The position numbers were made by a program, and so were the translations under genes. Source: Vombatus ursinus (Eukaryota; Chordata; Mammalia; Diprotodontia; Vombatidae). Taken from it: 64,000 nucleotides of DNA. The notes below the pieces were generated by a model. It did not search any database. It worked only from the letters and a program-made list of their open reading frames with translations, and had not been told where the DNA came from. The DNA is taken from positions 8,413,747-8,477,746 of the forward strand of contig NW_020954588.1 of NCBI RefSeq assembly GCF_900497805.2. The letters run 5' to 3'. The first letter of the stretch is position 1, and each line of letters opens with the position of its first letter. Shown one piece after another: positions 43,364-52,700 of this stretch.

Positions 43364-43477
43364 GAATGCCCCGAGTATAAAAAGAGCGTTAAATATGTGA
43401 TTCTGGAACGTGAATAGCGCCAGGCCCATGTAGCAGAAGATGACATTCTCCGCCAAGAAGTTCATGAACTCAAACAG
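43364..43477 (-). CDS. SLC9A9: SLC9A9 (NHE9) internal coding exon, [11 protein letters not shown] segment
   Basis: A 114-bp minus-strand exon of exactly 38 codons, phase 0 at both ends. It reads [20 protein letters not shown] then [18 protein letters not shown], identical to the human NHE9 segment as I remember it. It encodes two hydrophobic helices of the exchanger domain. The Glu of LAENVIF sits where NHE1 has Glu391 (SETLIF). The acceptor is TTTGTTGTGTTTCAG, ending at 43478; the donor is GTATCC at 43363-43358. The phase fits the next exon at 40692. The preceding exon (ending ...SSDSKIRTKQ in human) was not found upstream in the window. Confidence 0.97.
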
Positions 43478-43714
43478 CTGAAACACAACAAACCAGGACC
43501 ATTAATCTGGACTCTGCTCCGCAGTGACTTCATTTTTACTGTTGTGGTCTTCAAGGATGCTACATGGCAATGGTGAATCCCATATGGCAATGGCAAATGC
43601 CACCACCCTCAATAAAGAGTCATCCCTGTTAGTAAGTCAAAATAATTGCAGTGAGTAGGAATTGGGGCCTAGAGAAAGGGTAATAAGAATAAAGTGACTG
43701 ACGTCTCATGTGGC

Positions 43715-44080
43715 ACTTTCCCATTGTTACACATAGGAGCCTCACAGCCATCCTGTTAGGTAGGCACAGGATACAATGGTATCCCCATTCTATTAATTTT
43801 ATTTTATTTTCAGTTCCAAATTCTTTCCCTCTCCCCACTCTCTCCTCTATCCATTGAGAAGAGAAGAAATACAAAATCTGTTATAAATAATAAGGTATGC
43901 AAAACAAATATCCCCATTGGCCATGTTATTCTCATTCTATAGATGAAGAAATCGAGGCTTAGAGAGGCCCAATGACTTGCCTAGGGTTGCAAAACCATTA
44001 CGTGTTGCAGGCAGGATTTGAACCAAGATATCTCCTGACTCTAGGCCCACTCTTCATTTCACAGTTTTGGAGTTAGCTAA
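43715..44080 (-). mobile_element. MIR SINE split by an L1 end
   Basis: The left part, GTGGCACTTTCCCATTGTTA, runs to 43789. The right part from 43919 reads TTCTATAGATGAAGAAATCG, GCAGGATTTGAACCAAGATA. Confidence 0.75.
43790..43908 (-). mobile_element. short L1 3' end with 10-bp target duplication
   Basis: A 119-bp minus piece: TTTTATTTTCAGTTCCAAAT, TCTTTCCCTCTCCCCACTCT, CATTGAGAAGAGAAGAAAT. This is the reverse complement of the L1 end seen at 51830-51915. Flanked by TATCCCCATT at 43780-43789 and 43909-43918. Confidence 0.8.
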
Positions 44081-44084
44081 GGAA

Positions 44085-44900
44085 ATAGCTAAGCCAGGAC
44101 TGGAGCTACCTAGCATACATGGTGGTTAAGTAGCCTGCCCTTGAAGACCCTAAATTTTCACAGATTCTAATTCAAGAGCTCAGACCACATTTTTTTCCTT
44201 GGATGTCACTTAACTCGAAGGATGGACAAGTGTAGTTTTCACTAAAAAACATGATAATGATCAATATATTTCAAACCCAAGAGAAAGAGGCTCATTAAAA
44301 TGACTGATGAGGGTACATTCATTAAATGCTCATAATTTCTAGCTGGTAAGATGTCAATGACTCATTCCAGGAATCTGTTAACCACTTTATGTGGCAAGAA
44401 CACATAGGCATATCAGAATTTATGTTGCTAAATGGGCTAATAAGAAGCTGTATTGAGGAATGTTCCCAAAAGCTGTCCTGAGAACATTCACTAAAACATT
44501 TAAGGAGAAAATGGAAATTATCTCCCCTCTGCCAAATAAAGGAATAATATTGAGTTGTCCACAGGCCACAGTAAAGTACAATATGAGAGAGGCCCTTTAT
44601 GTTCTGGACTTTGTACTATCAGCTTGTGAAAACTCATCTTCATATACAAATTGTCATGTTAGGTAAGCATTTCTGCAGACATCCCTCTTGACTGACCAAG
44701 TATTATTTATTTTTTAGTCTAATGTATTTATAACTCAAGATGTGTTTGCAGCTGTAATACCTAATATCTGTACATTGACCAGTGACCAAAGAACCAAACA
44801 AAACCCAGACCATGTCCAAAACATTATTTAAAACCAATATTCTAGGAAATCTTTGATCCAAAGAGTCATTATTTTTGCAAGATGATCTTTCTGGCAATGG
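44085..44900. other. intron, unique
   Basis: No repeat recognised. 44200-44450 is non-repetitive. Confidence 0.4.
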
Positions 44901-44904
44901 TAAG

Positions 44905-44995
44905 AATCATTAATTATCCTGAGATAACACTTGTAAAGCATTTCTACAGTGCCTGGAACATAGGAGGCACTATATAAATGCTTACTCTCTTCCCC
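44905..44995 (+). mobile_element. MIR SINE tail
   Basis: GAGATAACACTTGTAAAGCA, TGCCTGGAACATAGGAGGCA. Confidence 0.75.
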
Positions 44996-45119
44996 TTTAC
45001 CCTGAGCTCACAGTTCATGTCCTGGGCCATGTCACCTAAGCAAATACTGTCAGCCCAAGTAATACAAGGAAAATGCCTCAGAACCAATGGTGACAGTGTC
45101 AGGATAATCCAGTCCAATC

Positions 45120-45290
45120 TTATCCAACCCAACAAGCATTTATTAAATATCTGCTACATGCAAGACATTGGGAACAAAAAGACAAAACAGAAATATATAT
45201 ACATATATATACACACACACACACATATGTATTCCTGGTCTGTAAGAAGTTTACATTCCATTGGGAGGATATGACATATAAATGTTTAGC
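45120..45290 (-). mobile_element. L2 LINE 3' end, minus orientation, with internal CA/TA microsatellite
   Basis: CAACAAGCATTTATTAAATA, TGCTACATGCAAGACATTGG, microsatellite at 45193-45235, then GAAGTTTACATTCCATTGGG. Confidence 0.8.
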
Positions 45291-45390
45291 ATCCCTATTA
45301 TTACTTCCTCAACTTATACTCACACTCAAGGATTGGGTCCCCAGAAGATGGTTGCTACCTGATACCTTTGACTCTGTGGATTTGAATGAC

Positions 45391-45622
45391 TAATACTCTA
45401 GCTCATGAACCCCCACCAGTGTGCTTCCCGCTAACAATCAGTCAATAGATTAATTTGAAGAATTAGATTCAAAGAATGGAGTCTAGGGTTTTTGGTTTTT
45501 TTAGTGGGGCTGTATTTTGCAATTATTATTCCCATTTTAGTAAATGCCTCTTTTAAGAGCTAATTGATCTATTGACTGTTAGTGGGAAGCACATGGGTGG
45601 GGGTTAATGAGCTAGAGCATTA
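45391..45622. mobile_element. 232-bp inverted-repeat element (MITE candidate)
   Basis: The left arm (45391-45455) reads TAATACTCTAGCTCATGAAC, CCCCACCAGTGTGCTTCCCG. The reverse complement of the right arm (45561-45622) reads TAATGCTCTAGCTCATTAAC, CCCCACCCATGTGCTTCCCA. The arms are about 62 bp and roughly 85-90% complementary around a loop of about 105 nt. Ends in TAAT/ATTA fit a TA-target (mariner-like) MITE, but the superfamily is not proven. Confidence 0.75.
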
Positions 45623-45639
45623 TTATATATTATAATACA

Positions 45640-45660
45640 CATACATACATACGCACACAG

Positions 45661-45696
<36 letters not shown>

Positions 45697-45700
45697 CATA
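45640..45700. repeat. (CA)n(TA)n microsatellite
   Basis: CATA, CA, then TA repeats, directly beside the inverted-repeat element. Confidence 0.9.
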
Positions 45701-46109
45701 TTCATGGGAAAAGCAGACAAACTTAGAATAGACTGGGAGAGAGGCAGATGGGTGGGATACATGTAAAATTAATACATAACTTGTGGTACTGTAGGGCCTG
45801 GAAGTCCTTTTTCTATTCATAGATGTTTCATGGAATTCCCCTTGGATACAGCGTTTCTGCCTGGGGGGGTGGCTCAGTTGGATTGCCAAGGTCTGATCCT
45901 CTCCATAGCTGGACTCTTTTGTTTGTTGCCAGGAGTCACACTCCTCAACGCTATTTCTTTCTTTGGGTGGAAGTCTCTATATCTTTTTCTGTCTGGTATG
46001 TGTGTCTCTTTTCCCTGATGGATGCAATATCTCCTACTGGATGAGTAGTTCTGCTTTGAAACTACATGGTAAAGATATAGGGAGGAGATAAATTGCTTCC
46101 TCATTTTTT

Positions 46110-46230
46110 GCAGAGGTCTCTTCCACAGGTTGATCTCAACTTATCTGCCCATTATAATTTCCTGGATATCCAACAGGGACCTCAAATTCAACATATCATT
46201 AGTTTCTTGGAGCTCTCTTCATAGAGATCA
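46110..46230 (+). mobile_element. L2 LINE ORF2 fragment
   Basis: CCTGGATATCCAACAGGGAC, CTCAAATTCAACATATC. Confidence 0.7.
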
Positions 46231-46239
46231 TAATTGAGC

Positions 46240-46620
46240 TCATGGGAGTAGATCAGCAAGTACAGAGGTATGCGGAATGAAGAGAAGAGGGTACAGAATG
46301 CCTTGGGGGAACATAAATGATGCTCCAACAAATGGAGACTGAGCAAGGCTGATCAAACAGGCAAGAGGAGAACCAAGTGAGACCAGTGTCACACAAACCT
46401 TAGGAAGGAGAGTGTAACCAGGAGGAAGGAGTGGCCAATAATACTGAATGCTGCCGAGAAGCCAAAAAGGATGAGGACTCAGAAAAAGCCATTGGAGTTA
46501 GCAATTAGGAAATAGCTATGACTTGGAGAAGGCAGTTTCAGTTGAGTAGTTGGGCTAGAAGGCAGACTACATGGCATTCAGAAGTGAATTGAAAGGGAGA
46601 TGGTGGAGGCAAGGAGTATG
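46240..46620 (-). mobile_element. L2 LINE internal region, minus orientation (diverged)
   Basis: AACCAAGTGAGACCAGTGTC, AATACTGAATGCTGCCGAGA, AAGGATGAGGACTCAGAAAA, GAGAAGGCAGTTTCAGTTGA. Confidence 0.55.
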
Positions 46621-46625
46621 GATGG

Positions 46626-46702
46626 CTTTTTCTAGGTCAATGGGAAAGCTTTTCATCTTTAGGAAGTCACAAATTATTTTTGTCTTTTAAAATGGAGCTT
46701 AC
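46626..46702 (+). repeat. direct repeat, copy 1, left of a SINE
   Basis: CTTTTTCTAGGTCAATGGG to TTTAAAATGGAGCTTAC. About 84% identical over roughly 76 bp to 46945-47020. Confidence 0.85.
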
Positions 46703-46703
46703 T

Positions 46704-46940
46704 TTTGTTCAGTCATATTTCAATCATGGCCAACACTTCATGACCCCATTTGGGGTTTTCTTGGCAGAGATATTGGTATGGTTTGCCATTTTCTTTTCCA
46801 GCTCATTTTATAGATGAGGGAACTGAAGCAAACAGGGTTAAGTGACTTGCCCAGGATCATACAGCTGGTGTCTGGGTCAGATTTGAATTCAGGTATTCAT
46901 TACTCTAGGCCTCATGCTTTGGCCTCTGTGCCACCTAGAT
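46704..46940 (-). mobile_element. MAR1-like SINE, full length, between the direct repeats
   Basis: TTGTTCAGTCATATTTCAAT, CATGACCCCATTTGGGGTTT, GTTAAGTGACTTGCCCAGGA, CTGTGCCACCTAGATG. Confidence 0.9.
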
Positions 46941-46944
46941 GTCT

Positions 46945-47020
46945 TTTTTTCTAGGTCAATAGGAAATTTTTCATCTTCAGTTAGTTACAAGCTATTTTTG
47001 TCTTTTAGAATTGAGCTTGC
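46945..47020 (+). repeat. direct repeat, copy 2, right of the SINE
   Basis: TTTTTTCTAGGTCAATAGG to TTTAGAATTGAGCTTGC. Partner of 46626-46702. Confidence 0.85.
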
Positions 47021-47091
47021 TAGCTTTTAATATTTAATGCACAGATATCAAGGCTAAGCTTTTAGCTACTTGTCTCAAATAATAATAGCTT

Positions 47092-47312
47092 TGTTGTTGT
47101 TCAGTCATTTTTCAGTCATGACCCCATTTCATGACTGTAATAGTTTGTCATTTCTTTCTCCAGCTTATTTTACAGACGAAGAAACTGAGGCAAACAGGGT
47201 TAAGTGACTTGCCCAGGGTCACACAGCTAGTAAGTGTCTGAGGCTGGATTTGAACTCAGGAAGATGAGTCCAGGCCAAGCACTCTATCCACTGAACCACC
47301 TAACTGTACCAG
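47092..47312 (-). mobile_element. MAR1-like SINE with 9-bp target duplication, inserted at a MIR start
   Basis: GTTGTTGTTCAGTCATTTTT, CAAACAGGGTTAAGTGACTT, GGATTTGAACTCAGGAAGAT, CCACTGAACCACCTAACTG. Flanked by TAATAGCTT at 47083-47091 and 47313-47321. Confidence 0.9.
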
Positions 47313-47525
47313 TAATAGCTTACATTTATAAAATCCTTTACATATGTGATTTTATTTGATCCTCACCATAATCCCAGTGAAGTGGTAATTGCATTTCACA
47401 TTTCACATATGAGGAAATTAAGACTCAAAGACCTAGACAACTTGTCTAACTTTATCCAGATATTAAGTAGCAGAACGGGGACCTGTCCCTATGTCCTCTA
47501 ACTACACATACAATATTCTTTCCAG
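47313..47525 (-). mobile_element. MIR SINE
   Basis: TAATAGCTTACATTTATAAA, ATTTGATCCTCACCATAATC, CATATGAGGAAATTAAGACT. Confidence 0.8.
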
Positions 47526-48148
47526 TAAATGTCAGCTTTTCTAGGTTACTTATTTTTCGGTTGGAATTATTTACAGACTGCAAATACACTACTTTTTTTA
47601 AAAAATCACTTTCTGGTTTTATTTTCCTCTTAGGGTTTTTGGATCTTCATCTATTTTCTACTTATAAGAGGAGAATAGACATATAATTATGAGGAACACC
47701 AGGGTTTCCACCCCCATTGAGTTGCTGCAAAAGTAATCTACAGTTGCCATTTTCAGGGGCCATGAATTCCATTCCATTCAATTGTTTATTAAGTGGCTAC
47801 TCCCTTACTTTTTCTAATCCAATGCCTCATTGAGGGGTATATAGAAATGACTGAGTTTTCAAACACTACATCAGTGAAACATAGGCTCCAGTGAGTCCTA
47901 CCTGGCCGGAATGGCTTTAAGAATGTGCCCACCCAATGAGGAACTGTGGTTGCTTTATCCAAGAACCAATTCAGTTTGTTACATGGGAAGAGGCTTATCA
48001 GAGAGTTGGTTACTAGGTGATGACTTTTGTAAAGTTACAACTTATTGGAACTAGGTACCAAGGCATACAAACGGCATCCTTGGAGGGAGGACCCATACTG
48101 ATAAAATCTAGGATTATTTAAATAAGTATATCAAAGCTGTTTGAGGAT
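47526..48148. other. intron, mostly unique
   Basis: A short L2 tail piece (minus) lies at about 47766-47800 (TTCAATTGTTTATTAAGTGG). Confidence 0.45.
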
Positions 48149-48437
48149 AGTGTTTCTTAAACCGTGGGGAGTGACCTCATATAAAATTTGGCAACAGTAA
48201 AAGGTTTCTGAATGCACAATGACCAAAATTTAACTAAAAATCAAATTCGTAATGAATCTGAGATCTTTCTGGCAGCCCTTACCCATGCTACATGGCACAA
48301 CTTCACTGCAGCCTGGTTCTGAATGCAAAGCAGGTGCACTTTGCGCTGCACATGCACTCAGGCCATGCAATACCGATAAAGCACTACCAAAAAAATGAGG
48401 AAAGGGGTCTCGAGTAGCAAAAGTTTAAGAAGCCCTG
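48149..48437 (-). mobile_element. hAT-type MITE, family B (second copy, reversed)
   Basis: The reverse complement starts CAGGGCTTCTTAAACTTTTG and ends AGAAACACTA. It shares the body with 31546-31797, including AGTGCACCTGCTTTGCATTC, ACTGCAGTGAAGTTGTGCC-like sequence and the L-shaped ATTTTTAGTTAAATTTTGGT end. Target duplication not clear. Confidence 0.85.
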
Positions 48438-48449
48438 CTCTAGGTGTTG

Positions 48450-48530
48450 GAGCAGGTCAACAAGCATTTATTAAGTTCTTATGATGTGCCAAGTACTATA
48501 CTAAGCCAAATTCAAGCAGAGGTCTTATTT
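48450..48530 (-). mobile_element. L2 LINE 3' tail, minus orientation
   Basis: GTCAACAAGCATTTATTAAG, GATGTGCCAAGTACTATACT. Confidence 0.8.
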
Positions 48531-50295
48531 CAGTTTGGCCATTTGGAAACTTGACTTGATTTACTCATTCTTTTTATTGAAATAGCTAATGTATATTAAT
48601 AGTCATGGATGAGACAATTAAAACCAATTTGTTCATTAAAAAATTAGACTTTTTGGTCCCTTAAATAAACAAAAAGTAACATAGAGACCACCATAGCCAT
48701 AACTAGGGTAGGATACCTGGGACTTTCACTCCTGTCGGAGAAATATAGAAAGCACCTCTTGGTGCACATATTCTCATCCTTGGGCGATCACATTCCCAGC
48801 ATACTCCAAGCCACTTTGTCCCCTCTTCCCATTTTCCTTGTATTGACTAGTCTTGGAGTAATGTAGAAACCTTAGGGTGTCTCCCCTAGCACATTTCCTT
48901 CCCTTCCTCCCACCTCAGTTTCCCTTCCAAATCTATCTCATCTCCTTTTTTCTCCTTGTCCCAGGCACAAAAATTCCTAATTGTACTGGTATGGGCAATA
49001 TCACCATAGCTACAGTAAGAAAAGCTTTCAATAGTTTTCTCTCTAGAGCCCTATCATGTTGGTAACTTTTTTCTATATTTTTTTCAGTTTTTATTTCAGG
49101 CAGTAATCCAACATTTTTACAGAAAACAATGAACCTGGTTTTGATGCTTAAGCTATTTTTTAGAAATTGGGTAGTTGTTAGGTTTTTTTTTCTTTTTTCT
49201 TTTTCAAGGTATAATTCTCAGTAATGCGGCAGGACATCCTTGCCTTTCTGTGTCTAATTATACACATTCAAAACAGTGCTACTTGGGATGAACAGATTTC
49301 AAAATAACTTGGCATTAGAAGCCCTTAATGAGAATCTGTGGCCTCATTCAATTTTGTTCCACATACACAAATCTCCTAGGAATAGGTTCTTAAAAGAAGG
49401 CTGAGAAAATAAACCATAAAAGCTTAGTTATACACTTTAAGTTTACATTGAACAGCTCAATCCTTTGAACTGAATGGCTTGCAATAGCAGGAACAAAAGA
49501 GATATATGTTGATTGACTGAGCGGCCAATTCAGCAACGAAAGAAAAAAGAACAACGCCCCCAACTGGTCAATTCAGGGAAAGAAATAGTTGGTAACTGGC
49601 TAATAGACTTAGTTTTGTTCTATGGACAGCAAGCCCCTTTCTTTCTCCCCTTTCCCATACTTTTTTTTTTTATTTTATTCTTACAGAAATATTTTGGTTA
49701 AATATTTCATTGATCAGCACTTCATTCTTGGACTCTATCAATTAATAATTTATGATCTTTAAAATTGTCAAGACTAAGGCTAAAGTTTATCTTGGTTTAG
49801 GAAAACCTTTTTCTCACAGAAAAAGCAAGTTAATAGTGTAAATAAGGTGGTAGAGGGAATCATTAAAAAACTTAGAAAAATTGGTTTTCAAGAACTTCAG
49901 AAACAATCATTTCCATATAAACAATTGCTATGTTAATTCAATGTCTAAAGATATTTGTTAAAATAAAAGCCCTAAAGATGTTGCCTACAAGGCAACACTT
50001 TGTTAACCTACTTTGAGCTGCTGTGTTTTCAAAAGTGCTAGATTTACAATCCTTAAAAAATATGCTAGATTTTGTCCCCTACCCCCACTCCATGGGAGAG
50101 GAAGATGTGGGATTGAAAAAATATTAATGATTGAAAGAAATAAAAATTAATTTAAAAATTTAAATTCTAAAATGTTTTTTCTCCCTACTACCTCAGATCA
50201 ACTTTTCTCCTAATTATTATGAGTCAGTGAGATATGACAGTATTCATTAGATCATGGAAAGATATCCATATGTGTTTTACTTATGAAACCTATGA
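48531..50295. other. intron, about 1.7 kb with little recognised
   Basis: No SINE or L2 copy recognised. 50050-50160 (TGTCCCCTACCCCCACTCCA then A-rich) may be a decayed L1 end. No splice-flanked coding frame. Confidence 0.4.
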
Positions 50296-50369
50296 CTTCT
50301 TCCTTCCCTCCTTCCTTCCTTCCTTCCTTCCTTCCTTCCTTCCTTCCTTCCTTCCTTCCTTCCTTCCTT

Positions 50370-50445
<76 letters not shown>

Positions 50446-50455
50446 CTCCTCCCCC
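50296..50455 (+). repeat. 160-nt uninterrupted homopyrimidine tract, (TTCC)n then (TC)n
   Basis: Pure C/T from 50296 to 50455: (TTCC)n to about 50373, (TC)n to about 50441, then mixed C/T. Confidence 0.97.
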
Positions 50456-50660
50456 AATGGCAACAGAGGAGGAAAGCAGGCCTGGGTGTTCAAATCCTGT
50501 TCTTGACATACTGGCTACATGACTCTGGGCAGTCACTCAAACTCTCCTCTAGATAACTAAGCTCCAGAATGGTTGCTGATCTGCACCGATAAGGAGAATT
50601 TCCTCACCAGGAGCTTCCCGATCAAATGAAATCACTTGGGATTTTCTGGGTGTGGAGTAC
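50456..50660 (+). mobile_element. MIR-related SINE with alternative tail
   Basis: CTGGGTGTTCAAATCCTGTT, GGCTACATGACTCTGGGCAG, CTCCAGAATGGTTGCTGATC, AATTTCCTCACCAGGAGCTT. The tail matches the middle block at 14790-14880. Confidence 0.65.
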
Positions 50661-51095
50661 CTCCAGTGTGGAAGCTCCCTCTACCATGCCATGATGCCTG
50701 CCTCTGAAACACTAAATGTGATGAAATGCATCTGAGAAGCAGGGAACCTTTGTTTTCTGGTTCTCCCTTTTGAGAGCTTCTATTAGTGTCTTTTTATTTT
50801 ATGTTTTATAACTTTCTTCAACAACTACATTGCAATTCATTTTGTCTAGGCTGTTGAACTACCCACTAAAAGCAAAATAAAAATTGAACACAAAAAAGAA
50901 AATTCTATGAAAAATTAAACAAGTCATTTTACTGTCACCACTTTCTTCAGGCTTAAAATCTTTGGGAAAGCGAGGTTCCCCACCCTGCAGGTGGGCATTT
51001 TTTTTCTGACAAATCTTGCAGCTTCTGAGATATTTTACACATTATTCCATAGTTTGAACATCCATAGATAGCTCTCCTACACAAGTTTCAGTTCC
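50661..51095. other. intron, unique
   Basis: Nothing recognised. Confidence 0.45.
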
Positions 51096-51099
51096 ATGA

Positions 51100-52165
51100 A
51101 TGTCAGTCACTCAACAAGTATTTTTTAAGTACTTATGCCAGGCACTGGGCTAAAGCAAAGACACAGTCCCTGCTCTTCAGGGGCATCCACTCTAACAAAG
51201 CAGACAATATACAAACAATTATATGTGTACTAGATAGTCCAGTGTATATGCCCAAAGGTTTATAAAACTGTGCATACCCTTTAATCCAGCAATGCCGCTG
51301 CTAGGTCTATATCCCAAAGACATCCAAAAAAGGGGAAATCGACTTACTTGTACAAAAATACAGCAGCTTTTTTTTTGTGGTGGCTAAGAATTGGAAATCA
51401 AAAGGATGCCCATCAATTGGGGAATGGCTAAACAAGTTGTGGTATATGATTGTAATGGAATATTGTCATGCTATAAGAACTGATAAGCAGGATGATTTTT
51501 TCAGAAAAATCTGGAAAGACTTACATGAACTGATGCATAGTGAAGTAAACAGAACTAGGAGAATGTTGTACACAGTTACAGCAATATTGTTTGATGAAGA
51601 ACTATGAATGACTTAGCTATTCTCAGCAATACAATGATCCAAGACAATTCCAAAGGACTGATGATGAAGCATACTATCTGCCTCCAGAGAAAGAACTGAT
51701 ATTTTTTGAGTACAGATTGAAGCATGCTATTTTCACTCTTTCTTTTTTTCTTTTATTAGAGTCTTCATGTATAAAATGACTAATATGGAAATGTTTTATA
51801 TAATTGTACATGTATAACCTATATCTAATTGCTCACTATCTCAGGGAGCGGAGAGGGGAAGGAAAGAGAATTTGGAACTCAATACTTTAAATAAACATGT
51901 TAAAAAATTGAAAGCAAAGGTAGTCCAGTGTAAAGAGGAGGCACTCTCAGAGGGAAGTCAATGGTAGGGAGTGGCGACAGTTGTGGGAAGAAACCAAAAA
52001 GGCTTCTCACAGAAGCTAGACTTTCAGCTGAGTCTCAAAGGAAGCCTGGGAAGCTAAGAGATGGAGGTGAGGAGAGAGAGCATTCCTGGTATGCACATAG
52101 TCAGTGAAAAGGCACAGAGGGTCTTGTTTGCTGGGAAATTGAACTTGGTACTTATTCTGAGAATC
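51100..52165 (-). mobile_element. L2 LINE 3' end, minus orientation, split by an L1
   Basis: Left of the L1: TCAACAAGTATTTTTTAAGT, GCCAGGCACTGGGCTAAAG, TCCCTGCTCTTCAGGGGCAT. Right of it: CTTCTCACAGAAGCTAGACT, GAGAGAGAGCATTCCTGGTA. Confidence 0.82.
51247..51920 (+). mobile_element. 5'-truncated L1 3' end with 12-bp target duplication
   Basis: A 674-bp copy: ACTGTGCATACCCTTTAATC, TCCAGCAATGCCGCTGCTAG, GGGGAATGGCTAAACAAGTT, GACTTACATGAACTGATGCA, GAATGACTTAGCTATTCTCA, GAGAATTTGGAACTC, A-rich end. Flanked by perfect TAGTCCAGTGTA at 51235-51246 and 51921-51932. The best-preserved L1 end in the window. Confidence 0.93.
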
Positions 52166-52680
52166 CTTCATTCTTCCTGGGCACCACTGCCAGCAATTCT
52201 TTTGTCTACCTGACTCTTCATGAACCACCCCAGCCAAATGAGATGTCTCCACAGGCCTAGATGCTCCTTTACAGACAATGCAAATTAGAAGTCTAAGGCC
52301 AATTTAATCTATCACTCTCTGTCTACTTGATACCTCCCTTACTCTTTGGGTAGAAATTTCTACCTTTTGCTACCTTTTCCTACCTTTCTCATGTTTCAGA
52401 GTTAGAGCTCAATCAAGTAAAAATCCCTTTACCTTGCTACCTCACCCAGAAAGCCAACTCAGACTTTCCAGATGGAGTCATATTCCTCCTTTGCCATTTC
52501 TCTATCCTTTGGGATTCTTGCTCCGTCCTAAACAAATTCCTCTCCATCTGAGATCACTCCTGCTCAGACTCTTTCTTTCTGTATATCACACTGATGACCT
52601 TCTTTTGAACGTATACCTCATGCCTTGCCATCCTCTTTAGTTCTGGTTGCTCCATGAATTAACTTCCCCCACTTCCACTT
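52166..52680. other. pyrimidine-rich intron
   Basis: No family named with confidence; possibly old L2 ORF2 sequence. Confidence 0.35.
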
Positions 52681-52685
52681 GTGCC

Positions 52686-52700
52686 ATGCACGCGCGCGCG

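Noticed and set aside
50252-50536. Open frames encoding Ser-Leu, Pro-Ser and Arg-Glu repeats
   Set aside because: Translations of the (TTCC)n/(TC)n microsatellite in several frames and on both strands. The same applies to 57701-57986, 52618-52874 and 54279-54603.
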